From: Eubacterium plexicaudatum ASF492
Lineage (GTDB): Bacteria; Bacillota; Clostridia; Lachnospirales; Lachnospiraceae
Direction: 5' to 3'
Assembly (NCBI RefSeq): GCF_000364225.2
Contig: NZ_AQFT02000001.1
Location: 2,542,001 to 2,606,000, forward strand
Length of the DNA stretch: 64,000 nucleotides
Shown here: in pieces, positions 1 to 9,106 of the stretch
Layout: each line of letters begins with the position of its first letter
Numbering within the stretch: position 1 is the stretch's first letter
Notes under the pieces: generated by a model
The model's database searches: none
The model's input: only the letters and a program-made list of their open reading frames with translations
Told to the model about the DNA's origin: nothing
Position numbers and translations under genes: made by a program

Positions 1-723
1 CTTCTTTTTATTCCGCATATAAGATGCCAGCAGCCGTAAGACGGTAACCGCCTGCCTTGCCATTTTCACGTTAGATACCTGATCGTCTTCCCGCCATAAA
101 ATCGGAAAAAATCGGATTCTGTGACCGTAATAACAAGATCCAAGGATCATGCAGTAGTTAAACATCAGATCATCCCTGTATTTCCGGTAAAAAGGCTTTC
201 GCAGCATATCGACCCGATACATGTTAAGCCCGGAACCAAGGTCATAAATACGCTGTCCGGTTCCGATGGAAAACAAAAGGTCGTATACATAATTGCCAAA
301 TGTCCGTAATCTCGAATAGCCCTCCAACCTGGAACCTTTCATAAAACGGGCACCCAGAAAACAGTCGTAACGCATATATTCTCTGTTTCGCAAATAAGGA
401 AGCATATTGGAGATATCCCCCTGATCGTCCCCGTGAAGAACCAGAATATAGTCAAAATTGTTTTTTACCGCATAGCGGAAAGCCGTTTTGTGGGAACCTC
501 CCAATCCGTAGTTTTCATGATTCCGAAGCAGGGATACCGGAATATCCATCGGATGTTGTGTCAAATAATTAATTACAGCTGTTTCACCATTGTCCGTGCT
601 CCTGTTATTTACAATCATTACTTCCGTTAAAAAACCGCAGACTTCCTTATTCAGTTGTCCTAATACACGTAGTATCTGTTTTTCGCAATTATACATTGGA
701 ATAAATAATAATATTTTTGGCAT
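1..723 (-). CDS. Family 2 glycosyltransferase, 3' end beyond window
   Basis: The reading frame starts with ATG at 723 and stays open to the left edge, giving at least 241 residues. The N-terminus MPKILLFIPMYNCE is the first strand of a GT-A fold, VNNRSTDNG (about 38-46) fits the nucleotide-binding loop, and HGDDQGD (98-103) is the DxD-type metal/UDP-sugar motif. This is the layout of polyprenyl-phosphate-sugar or chain-building GT2 enzymes. It is the most promoter-distal gene of the glycan operon visible here. Donor and acceptor cannot be told from sequence. The C-terminus, including any membrane helices, is outside the window. Confidence 0.85.
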   Translation of the reverse strand, partial: MPKILLFIPMYNCEKQILRVLGQLNKEVCGFLTEVMIVNNRSTDNGETAVINYLTQHPMDIPVSLLRNHENYGLGGSHKTAFRYAVKNNFDYILVLHGDDQGDISNMLPYLRNREYMRYDCFLGARFMKGSRLEGYSRLRTFGNYVYDLLFSIGTGQRIYDLGSGLNMYRVDMLRKPFYRKYRDDLMFNYCMILGSCYYGHRIRFFPILWREDDQVSNVKMARQAVTVLRLLASYMRNKKK

Positions 724-789
724 AATCACACCTCTTTTTTGTTACCCGTTGTTTTTCATTGAACCGGTTTACCGCGTGTTAATCAGCTT

Positions 790-1701
790 TTACTTCACTG
801 CAACAAAATAATACAGCGTATTCCTTCCTAAATGGCCATTCATAACCGAATAAAACGGCACAAAATATGCATCGGAAAACCCGGCGCTTTTTACAAATTC
901 CATAAAATCCCATCCGTAATCATAAAATACAAGGCTCCCGCCTCCTAATGGATTGCCATGGTAAATCGGTTCCAGAAGGTACTCAATATTCCCATCGGAT
1001 ATTTTTGCACGCCGGACGGTATTATCCAGATCCCATATAAATGGAAATGTAGCCATCATAATTCCACCCGCTTTTAATACTCGATACATTTCTTTGAGCG
1101 CGCGCCTAATATCCGCGACATGTTCCAAAACATCATTTGATATTGCATAGTCAAAAGATTCATTCGGAAAACTCAGATTCATTGCATCTTCATGCCGAAT
1201 GCCGTCTTCCCTTACCGTGCCGGGCGCAAAATCGCCTAAATACTCACTTCCTGTCAGATATTTCAGTCTTGCTTTTAAAACCCGGTAAAATGGCGTTGTC
1301 TGCTCATAGACATATACATGATCCTTATCGGGATTTACACGCTTAAATATTTCTCCTGCCATAAATCTCTGCCTGTTATTCAGGCCACACACCGGACATA
1401 TCATACTTTCCCGAAAGCACAATTGCTCATCCATCGCAAACATATCCGTTAAAATAAAATTTCGGTCACAGCCACACGCCGCACAATATCCGGGATAATT
1501 CAGACGCCTGTCCGGTGCATTTAAAACAATGCGGCCAAGTACCCTCTCAAAGTCCGCTGTATTACCCCCTCCCAATGTAAGTCTGCCTACCTCGGCTTTG
1601 CTCCTTATATAAGTATTTTCGATCTCTTCCCTGGTCTCACCCTGGCCATATTTCTTGCTGAAACACCTGTTCATAAATGAAAATCTGATCTTTCTTTTCA
1701 T
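790..1701 (-). CDS. Class I SAM-dependent methyltransferase with Cys-rich N-terminal part
   Basis: The protein has 303 residues from the ATG at 1701. That start is preferred over the ATG at 1722 because GGGAGGG lies 6-7 bases upstream of it. Residues around 70-120 carry two CxxC-like pairs (YCAACGCD and CPVCGLNNRQR) that look like a small zinc ribbon. A Methyltransf_11-type core follows, with FDYAISNDVLEHV and a post-motif RVLKAGGIMMATFPF. Proteins of this build occur in glycan clusters and may O-methylate a sugar; the substrate is unknown. The gene follows the repeat-bearing membrane protein after about 100 bases with no visible terminator. Confidence 0.8.
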   Translation of the reverse strand: MKRKIRFSFMNRCFSKKYGQGETREEIENTYIRSKAEVGRLTLGGGNTADFERVLGRIVLNAPDRRLNYPGYCAACGCDRNFILTDMFAMDEQLCFRESMICPVCGLNNRQRFMAGEIFKRVNPDKDHVYVYEQTTPFYRVLKARLKYLTGSEYLGDFAPGTVREDGIRHEDAMNLSFPNESFDYAISNDVLEHVADIRRALKEMYRVLKAGGIMMATFPFIWDLDNTVRRAKISDGNIEYLLEPIYHGNPLGGGSLVFYDYGWDFMEFVKSAGFSDAYFVPFYSVMNGHLGRNTLYYFVAVK

Positions 1702-1800
1702 TGTAGCCCTCCCGAAGCACATTCTTACGGCCTGGCAGCATATGCACAGATCTGCCGAATCATAACCGTCTCTTCCTGCCTTAAAAGCAGGAATATTCCC

Positions 1801-3105
1801 TTATTCTTCTACACAAATGTATTGTCCTGTATCCACCGTCTGCTCCTGCCCATTGCAGGCATATTGAATATAGATTCGATATTTGCCGTCCACAAGCCTG
1901 CTTCCATTCAGGTCACAGAAAAATCCACTTTTGTCATAATTGCATCCATCATCAAATCTTTGCGTAATATCTTTTCTTTCATCCATATACGCAGGAATGG
2001 TGTATCCATATCCACGATCCTGTTTCCACAAAATAAGATTTATCCCATACTCCTGAATACTTTCACCTGGTTCACAGCACCAGCCGCTGACAGTTCTATC
2101 CACATCGGAGACAGTTTCCAGCTCATAAGCAAATTTTCCTGTGAGATCCGGCTCTTTTGTCATCCTCACTGCCTTTTGTTTATAATAATGATAAAAAATC
2201 CCTGTATCAACAGCTTCGTTTTCTCCATCACATTGATAACGAATATAAATCTTATAATTTCCATTGCGAATTATGCTGTTATCCAGCATACATACAAATC
2301 TAGACTTGTCATAATTATATCCGTCGTTAAACTCTGCCGTTATGTTTTCATCTTTCAGCATATAACCAGGACACTCATACCCATAGCACATATCTTCATT
2401 CCAAAGAATCAAATCTGTGTCAAACTGTTCAAGATCTTTCCCTTGCTTGAAGCACCATCCATAAACCATCCCGTCAGCGACGGATACACCGTCTACATAA
2501 TAAGCAAGCTGCCCGGAAATATCGGGTTCATCATAAGTTACCGCATAATCAGGAATATAATATTTTCCCGTATCTGCTACTTCACTGCTGCCGTCACACT
2601 GATACCGTATCAATATTTTGTAAGCTTCCTTTTTTATAAATTTGGGATTTATCATACAGGAAAATCCGGATTTTTCGTAATTATAACCATCATCCATATA
2701 TTTGGTCATATCACTTCTGCGGTTCATCATTGCCGGAACCACATAGCCATACCCAAGCGCATCACTCCAAAGAATCAGCCGGATATCATAGATGCGTATA
2801 TCTGCACCAGGTTTTAGGCACCAGCCGCTGATCTGTGCATTTTTAACCGATATATCATCAATGCAGTACTGCAGCTCATCTGAATATTCAAAATCCTCCG
2901 TATATATTTTGCTGTAGCAGTTTTTATACATATAGACAAAAACTACGAACAGCAGCCACAAGAATAAAATTACGGCAAGCGTACATTTCTCATGCATTTC
3001 TAAAAAACAGACAAAAGATCTCATCTTCCCTGTCAAGCTTTTATCTGTTATACTTTTACCTGTTATGCTTCTGTCTGTCATGCTTCTGTTACTTTCACCT
3101 GTCAT
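1801..3105 (-). CDS. Membrane-anchored protein with three ~108-residue extracytoplasmic repeats
   Basis: The 434-residue protein starts at the ATG at 3105, with AGAGG upstream. The first 28 residues are a repetitive Thr/Ser/Lys-rich stretch (TGKS, TDKS). One transmembrane helix follows at about 42-60, then three tandem repeats at about 75-182, 195-303 and 320-429. Each repeat shows the same landmarks: SGWC or YGWC, LILW, GYGY or YGYE, DDGYNY, K-S-x-F-x-C, YKIxIxYxC-(D/N)G and VDTG. Paired Cys at fixed places suggest a disulfide in each repeat. The GW...LIL...GF pattern recalls a small beta domain seen with glycosyltransferases, but I do not recognise the family with certainty. A role in binding or displaying the glycan outside the membrane is inferred from topology and context only. 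Confidence 0.7.
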   Translation of the reverse strand: MTGESNRSMTDRSITGKSITDKSLTGKMRSFVCFLEMHEKCTLAVILFLWLLFVVFVYMYKNCYSKIYTEDFEYSDELQYCIDDISVKNAQISGWCLKPGADIRIYDIRLILWSDALGYGYVVPAMMNRRSDMTKYMDDGYNYEKSGFSCMINPKFIKKEAYKILIRYQCDGSSEVADTGKYYIPDYAVTYDEPDISGQLAYYVDGVSVADGMVYGWCFKQGKDLEQFDTDLILWNEDMCYGYECPGYMLKDENITAEFNDGYNYDKSRFVCMLDNSIIRNGNYKIYIRYQCDGENEAVDTGIFYHYYKQKAVRMTKEPDLTGKFAYELETVSDVDRTVSGWCCEPGESIQEYGINLILWKQDRGYGYTIPAYMDERKDITQRFDDGCNYDKSGFFCDLNGSRLVDGKYRIYIQYACNGQEQTVDTGQYICVEE

Positions 3106-3179
3106 TCCTTACCTCTTACCATGCTTCTTCCGCTTTTTCTCTCATTACACACAGTTTCATGCTCTTGCTTTGTTATACG

Positions 3180-4408
3180 TTAGCAAGCATTCTTAATTTC
3201 TGTTATATACGCAAAAGCAAATATCCCCGCAAGCACGCCCATCAACAGCGCATAAAGCGCCGCAGCGCCGCTCACCCCATAAATTCTTACAAGGCTGTTC
3301 GAAAATATCATAGATAAAGCCGATACTGCCACATATCCATACATAACCATTTCCTGCTTCCTCATAATTGTAAGCAATATGCTAAAATACCCGGCATAAG
3401 CAAACATCCCTCCGCCGCACAGCAGCACAAGCAGTTCTTTTTTGTATCCGCTAAGATCCGTGCCGTAAATTGCCGATAATACAGGTATCCCGCATAAATA
3501 AGCGCCCAAAAGACACATCACTGTCAGCCCAAGCAGGACTGCACATTGTCTTCCGGCCCTCCTGCGGAAGCAGTCTATCCTGCATTCCTTCCACTCCAGC
3601 GCCATCCGCACCAGAGAAGGCTGGTACAAAAATCCGTTTAACAGCCCAATCACGAATACCGGCATTGCGATAAATCCATAACATGCCTGCACTTCTTCCG
3701 TCAGATACCTGTCTATAGCATATTTGGATGCATTCGTCACATAAATGGTCATAAATGAGGCAATAAACAATGAAAAGCACCGGCACAAAACCTCCCTGAC
3801 CGCTCCAGTCCTAATCCGCAAAACCTTCTCCTGGAATTTCCCAAAAGCCAGCCTGTTGGAAATGCAAAATACTGCCATGGAAACCGCTGCCCCAAATACA
3901 GATGCCAGACATAAATCATGAAAAAACACCAATACAGAAATGCAAATCCCCAAAATTGTCAGCCAGCGCAGAACGAACAGCTTTGCCCCTGTATCCAACG
4001 CCTGTTTCTGCTGGTACAGTCCCCAAAAAACATCTTCCATGGCTTCCACCGCATATATAAAGCAGAACGCAAAAACAATAGCCGCTTTTTCACCGCCGTA
4101 CCCTTTTGCACGTATACAATAAAAATATATAGAAGGCTTACGATAAGCATCAGGGTAACCGAAACGACTCTGGCCCAAAAATAATCGGAAAAAGAAAAAT
4201 CTCCCGCAACATCTGTTGCCTGATAACTTCTTACGCCAAATTTTCCAATTGACATCATCAGATTGCCTGATGCAAATGCCATAGACAATACACCTGCATC
4301 CGCCAGTCCGCCTGTCCTTGTTACAACCATTGATAAGATAACCGCCTCACCTGCATTTAACAATCCTGCCGCTGCATTCCAGAAGTATCCGTTTCCATTG
4401 CTTTTCAT
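3180..4408 (-). CDS. Polysaccharide flippase (Wzx/MATE-like), split by a 1-base deletion
   Basis: Two overlapping frames join into one 409-residue polytopic protein if one base is restored in the C3T4 run at 4101-4107. The first frame runs up to IVYVQK and the second resumes with GYGGEKAAIVFAF. Many hydrophobic helices and the N-terminal NAAAGLLNAGEAVILSMVV are typical of lipid-linked oligosaccharide flippases. The protein should move undecaprenyl-PP-linked repeats across the membrane. The operon also encodes a Wzm/Wzt ABC exporter, so two export routes are present. The break may be a sequence error rather than a true pseudogene, because prfA in this window has the same kind of break. The stop is 2 bases short of the rfbH region, in the same transcript. 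Confidence 0.75.
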
Positions 4409-4409
4409 C

Positions 4410-5759
4410 TCATTCTTGTCCGGCCTGTTCTACTGCCTGTCGGATACATCGAACCACCTCATCTGCTGCAGCATCTGTCATGCCCGGATATACGCCGACC
4501 CAAAAAGTATCCCTCATAATACGGTCCGTATTTTCCAACTTTCCAACTACCCGATAGCCATGTCTTCCCGCACGCATTTCATCAAAACACGGATGCCTTG
4601 TCAGATTTCCGGCAAATAACATTCTTGTCTGTATACCCATGCGCTCAGCTTCCTGCACCACCTGGTTACGGTCTGTCCCCTGCCTGCATGTAACCGGAAA
4701 TCCAAACCAGCATGGATCCGAATGCTCACATGCCTGTGGCAGCATAATCCTGTCCTCACAATCTGCCAGTCCTTGATAAAGCCTTGCAAAATTGTGCCTT
4801 CTGCGTCTGGCAAACAAAGGAAATTTCTCCAACTGCGCACAGCCCACTGCCGCCTGCATATCAGTCGCTTTTAAATTATATCCAAAATGTGAATATACAT
4901 ATTTATGATCGTATCCCTCCGGCAGCTCCCCATACTGCCTGTCAAAGCGATGGCCGCAGACGTTATCCGTCCCGGACGGACAGATACAATCACGGCCCCA
5001 GTCTCTGAGTGAACGAATGGCCTTGTACAGCAGCGGATCATTTGTATATACCGCCCCGCCTTCCCCCATCGTCATATGATGCGGCGGATAAAAGCTGGAT
5101 GTGCCGATATCTCCAAACGTTCCGGTAAACCCCCATGTTCCGTTCATCTTATAACGGGAGCCGAGCGCATCACAGTTATCCTCTACCAACCATAAATGAT
5201 TTTTTCTGCAAAATTCCTTCACACGCCCCAGGTCAAAAGGGTTGCCAAGTGTGTGTGCAAGCATGACTGCTTTCGTTTTCTCTGAAACAGCCGCTTCCAG
5301 CATTTTCACATCAATATTGTATTGCGGTATCGTCACGTCCACAAATACCGGAACCGCGCCAAACTGTACCAAAGGCGCAACCGTTGTCGGAAATCCTGCT
5401 GCCACTGTAATGACTTCATCTCCTCGCTGAATTCTTCTTTCGCCAAGAAGCGGAGATGTCAGCGCCATAAACGCCAGAAGATTTGCAGAAGATCCGGAAT
5501 TCACAAGCAGGCAATACCGTATGCCTAAATATGCCGCAAATTCTCTTTCAAATTCTTCCGTATACCTTCCGGATGTAAGCCAGAATTCCAGAGAACTGTC
5601 CACAAGGTTAACCATTTCCCTGCTGTCATACACCCTGGATGCGTAAGGGATACGCTCTCCCGGTTTCCATTCCCTTTTCCCATGATATTTCATACAGTAC
5701 GCATCTACCTGCTTTAAGATGCTCTCTCTTGCCTCCTGCTCAGACATCTGTTCAAACAT
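4410..5759 (-). CDS. rfbH: CDP-4-dehydro-6-deoxyglucose 3-dehydratase (E1, RfbH type)
   Basis: DegT/DnrJ-fold enzyme of 449 residues that removes the C3 hydroxyl of CDP-4-keto-6-deoxyglucose using PMP and an Fe-S cluster. The hallmark SSFYPPHHMTMGEGG is present, with His in place of the PLP-binding Lys, as in E1. Cysteines follow the E1 spacing C-x1-C-x7-C (CICPSGTDNVC) after an earlier Cys in DNCDALGS; I count 61 residues between them, against the 57 I recall for E1. The start at 5759 overlaps the end of rfbF by 8 bases, which suggests translational coupling; the longer frame to 5858 runs inside rfbF. No dedicated E3 reductase is visible. Confidence 0.9.
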   Translation of the reverse strand: MFEQMSEQEARESILKQVDAYCMKYHGKREWKPGERIPYASRVYDSREMVNLVDSSLEFWLTSGRYTEEFEREFAAYLGIRYCLLVNSGSSANLLAFMALTSPLLGERRIQRGDEVITVAAGFPTTVAPLVQFGAVPVFVDVTIPQYNIDVKMLEAAVSEKTKAVMLAHTLGNPFDLGRVKEFCRKNHLWLVEDNCDALGSRYKMNGTWGFTGTFGDIGTSSFYPPHHMTMGEGGAVYTNDPLLYKAIRSLRDWGRDCICPSGTDNVCGHRFDRQYGELPEGYDHKYVYSHFGYNLKATDMQAAVGCAQLEKFPLFARRRRHNFARLYQGLADCEDRIMLPQACEHSDPCWFGFPVTCRQGTDRNQVVQEAERMGIQTRMLFAGNLTRHPCFDEMRAGRHGYRVVGKLENTDRIMRDTFWVGVYPGMTDAAADEVVRCIRQAVEQAGQE

Positions 5760-6537
5760 TTTTGTCCTCCCATACCTTCCACGGCGCATTTCCTGTCTCC
5801 CATAGCCCTTCCAGATATTCTTTATCTCGTAATGTATCCATAGGCGACCAGAAACCATTATGCTTATATGCGGCCATCTCTCCGTTTTTTGCTATATATT
5901 CCAAAGGTCCTGACTCAAGCATCTGCCTGCCGTCTCCTAGATAATCAAAAATCCCCCTGTTGAGAATCATGAATCCCGCATTCACCCACACCTGGTCAGC
6001 TCTGGCTTTTTCTTTAAATGCCATGACCTGGTTTTCCTTGCTGATCTTAAGCGCTCCAAACCTGCCTGCCGGCTGCGCGGCAGTGATCGTTGCAAGTTTT
6101 TTGCATTCGCGATGGTATCTGACCAGCTCATGAATATTTACATCAGCTACGCCATCCCCATACGTAAGCATAAATTCCTGATCCGGTATGTAGTCTTTAA
6201 TTTTTAAAACGCGCCCTGCTGTCAATGTGTCAAGCCCTGTATTAGCAAGTGTCACTTTCCAGGGTTCTACATGATTCTCATGCACAACAGCCTGTCTGTC
6301 CATCAGCAAAAATGTGCTGTCCGACTGGTACATATAGTAATGAATAAAATATTTTTTTATCATTTGCCCCTTGTATCCACAGCAGATAATAAACTCATGG
6401 AAACCGTAGGCGGAGTATATTTTCATGATATGCCAAAGGATCGGTCTGCCGCCAATCTCTATCATGGGCTTTGGCCTTACTTGTGATTCTTCACTGATTC
6501 TGGTTCCTTTTCCGCCTGCCAGAATTACTACCTTCAT
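5752..6537 (-). CDS. rfbF: Glucose-1-phosphate cytidylyltransferase
   Basis: The 261-residue nucleotidyltransferase opens with MKVVILAGGKGTRISEES, the NTP-binding signature. KPMIEIGGRPILWHIM and TYGDGVADVN (metal-binding Asp) follow, together with the WSPMDTLRDK C-terminus typical of RfbF/DdhA. It makes CDP-glucose from glucose-1-phosphate and CTP, the first committed step toward CDP-3,6-dideoxyhexoses. Overlap with rfbH places both steps in one unit. The second enzyme, CDP-glucose 4,6-dehydratase (RfbG), is not seen in the window and may lie beyond the left edge. Confidence 0.92.
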   Translation of the reverse strand: MKVVILAGGKGTRISEESQVRPKPMIEIGGRPILWHIMKIYSAYGFHEFIICCGYKGQMIKKYFIHYYMYQSDSTFLLMDRQAVVHENHVEPWKVTLANTGLDTLTAGRVLKIKDYIPDQEFMLTYGDGVADVNIHELVRYHRECKKLATITAAQPAGRFGALKISKENQVMAFKEKARADQVWVNAGFMILNRGIFDYLGDGRQMLESGPLEYIAKNGEMAAYKHNGFWSPMDTLRDKEYLEGLWETGNAPWKVWEDKNV

Positions 6538-6550
6538 ATTGGATTCTCCT

Positions 6551-7456
6551 CTACCACTGCTCCATCACAGGTTCCTCTTCAAAAAAACTTCTTTTCAAAA
6601 CCTCATATCCCCATTCCACCTGTTCTTCCCGCCATTTCTGTTCATCCCGACTTAAATATTCCATCTTATATCCATCAAATTTACACATGACCTGGTTAAT
6701 ATATTCATCAAATATTTCCATGCGCTCTGCTGTAATTATACTCCCTGTATAATGGCAATTACCTGTTATATCCGTTTTCACACATTCCCGTGCTTCTTTC
6801 TGCGCCTGTTTTACTGTTTCAAGCACCTGATTCCTCAGTTCAAATGGAGCTGTCTGCAGCAGAGCTGGCAGATATACCGGAGGAAATTCATGATACTGAT
6901 CTGCGTATTCGATAGATAATGCTGTATAAAGAGCTTTGAGATATGCTTTGGCATTGATAACGCCATAACGATCCCACCGGATCTGTGCCAGCATTTTCCT
7001 GCGAGAATCTATGTAATAATCCTTATGGAAGCACACTTTCAGTAATGGAAGCATTTTCTGCTGAATCCCATATGGATCCCAGACATATGGTGAAAGCATT
7101 GTATCACCTACAACCGCATACAATCCGGAAGAAAATCTTCTGTTAATCGCCGGATACACCATATAATGTAGAAATGATGAGATCTCCCAAAACGAAAACT
7201 GCTCAAAGCATGTATTCTCTAATGCCATACGGTAGATCAGTTCCTTTTCCTCCAACTTTTCAGGGTGTCTTATGATTTTTGCCGGAAAATCTCTCTTTAT
7301 ATACAGGAATCTGGTATCATAATCACTATCTGCAAACTGCGTCCCCCTTGAAATGCTTCCTAAAACTGCGCCATATACTACTTTAACCTTTCGCTCCCTT
7401 TCACACTTTTTTATACCTTCTAAAATCTTTTCCTGTAATTCCTCTGATCCAAACAA
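6551..7456 (-). CDS. Predicted nucleotidyltransferase (YcgL/COG3541-like)
   Basis: The 301-residue protein starts at a TTG at 7456, chosen because GGAGGG lies 7 bases upstream and no in-frame ATG is near. GAVLGSISRGTQFADSDYD (about 28-46) is the G-S-x(9-11)-D-x-D core of the polymerase-beta nucleotidyltransferase fold, as in the YcgL/RlaP group. Such enzymes transfer NMP to an unknown acceptor. None of the standard sugar-nucleotide families matches. Its position directly upstream of rfbF inside the glycan operon is odd and suggests a tailoring role, but this is inference. Confidence 0.65.
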   Translation of the reverse strand: MFGSEELQEKILEGIKKCERERKVKVVYGAVLGSISRGTQFADSDYDTRFLYIKRDFPAKIIRHPEKLEEKELIYRMALENTCFEQFSFWEISSFLHYMVYPAINRRFSSGLYAVVGDTMLSPYVWDPYGIQQKMLPLLKVCFHKDYYIDSRRKMLAQIRWDRYGVINAKAYLKALYTALSIEYADQYHEFPPVYLPALLQTAPFELRNQVLETVKQAQKEARECVKTDITGNCHYTGSIITAERMEIFDEYINQVMCKFDGYKMEYLSRDEQKWREEQVEWGYEVLKRSFFEEEPVMEQW

Positions 7457-7522
7457 TATATAATTCCCTCCATTAGCAGAACAAATGTTGTTTTCGACTT
7501 TGGAGATACACTTTGCAGTACT

Positions 7523-9045
7523 TTATTCTCCATCTGTCCCATCACAACACCTTTCCAGCAGATAACTCTTCAAAATGCTTCCCTGCCAGTATTTCTGATT
7601 GATTTCCGCAGCTACCCGCAAGGAATGTTTTGCCGCAAACCTCTCTGCCGTACCACATTCCACATATCTAAGAATCCACGTATTCACGCTTTCCAGCAGT
7701 CTCTGTACGCCATCCATCTGTTCCGGCTCTTCCTGGCCGGCAGATTCCAAAACAACGATGCTGCTACCATCCGTAACTCCCCCATCTGGTTCATAACAAA
7801 TAGACGCTTCATAAAACAGCCGGTTCAGCTGCCCCTCGAGCTGCCCGTGAGATTTCCTCCATACCCGGCACCCAAGACGCACACAGAATCTTGCAAAATT
7901 TCCATAATCAGACGAATAATCTATGATCCTTATTTTTGAAAAAGAGATCTCTCCATCTTTAAAATATGTTTTCTTGGCATAATACCTGGCAAACCACATC
8001 AGAAAAGACCATTCTCCTCTGTCCCTGATCGACATTCCCCGGTAAAATGCCGGATGAGGAATCACTGTTTCTGCCCCCGATCTGCGCAGCAGCTCCATTG
8101 TCTCAGGAACCTCCGCTATATGCATAAAAGAAGCATAATCTGCTTTTGTAATTTTTACAGGCAGATACTTCTTACCCATAGCCACCTGAAAGGTGCACCT
8201 GTGCTTGCCTGATAATAGATTAAAGCACTTCTTTTCGCCATTCCATTCTGCCTGCGCCGGATTTCTGATAAAAAATTGTGCATCCAGATCTGCAGATGCT
8301 TTCATCTCCTCGTACACCTGCATCCGGTTTTCCATTACATTCTGTTTCCATGCATCGGTTGCCCTTACCTGATATCTCTGCTCTCCCTGTGTCACGCAGT
8401 ATTCTTCCAGATAGTCATCAGGACTGGCATCCCTACAGTTATTCAAAAAACGGAAAAATTCGATATGGGCAAACATGGAAAGAACACATTGGGGCTTTCC
8501 CCATACCCCTGATGTTTCGTCACTCTGTACAAGATTAACAAATAAAAATTCTGCTGGCAGGAATACTGTTACCATTTCATTGTCTTCCCTTATGAACCCA
8601 AAATCATGCATCCGATATTCACTCTCTATACATGGCATCTTAAAATTTTGCGGACATTTTCTTGCAAACAGACTGTCATATAGTTCTGCCAATTCGCATT
8701 CTTCTTTATTGCCATATCCTGATAAAACGCTGTATGGTTTATAGATGATGTTCTGAAAACCTTTTTCAGTCAGCATCTGTGCCACCGCCTCATGTTCAAA
8801 AACATTCTTTACGGAAATCAATATAAATGTCCTGGAATTTTTGTATTTTTCAGGGACCGAGTCAGCTCCCCATACCGGAATCCCCTTATATGACGACAGT
8901 TCAAATGCCCGCTTATCAATATATCCTGCGACATGAAAACCGCCCCTTTCCAAAGCATGCCTGGCAATACCGCCAAGCGATGCCGCCCCGTATAAAATAA
9001 AATCCATCCGATCTGTGCATGGCATATCTAAAAGCAGTCGTCCAT
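7523..9045 (-). CDS. Rossmann module plus ParB/Srx-like protein of unknown role
   Basis: The longest intact frame starts at 9025 without a ribosome binding site. A better start lies at 9045, right after AAAGGAGAGC. It comes into frame if one base is restored in the A4 run at 9030-9033, giving 507 residues. Residues about 15-100 form a Rossmann-like module (FILYGAASLGG...). The middle has NLLSGKHRCTFQVAMG, resembling the ParB/sulfiredoxin core (G-x-HR). A later stretch, IIDYSSDYGNFARF, resembles a methyltransferase glycine loop. The same Rossmann module recurs in four neighbours. I do not recognise the whole protein; a glycan-tailoring or kinase-like role is possible. Confidence 0.55.
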
Positions 9046-9106
9046 GCTCTCCTTTCTATCACTGATTCCAAAAGCTTTTTGTCTAACAGCTGTCTGCTGT
9101 GCAGGC

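Noticed and set aside
1822..2817. Long open frame on the plus strand (331 codons)
   Set aside because: It lies wholly antisense to the three-repeat membrane protein, whose repeats and topology are coherent. The plus frame has no ribosome binding site or family resemblance and owes its length to the low stop density opposite the repeats.
4101..4107. Flippase as a true pseudogene or slippage switch
   Set aside because: Possible, but the same one-base run contraction occurs in prfA and DUF1385, so a sequence error is the simpler view.
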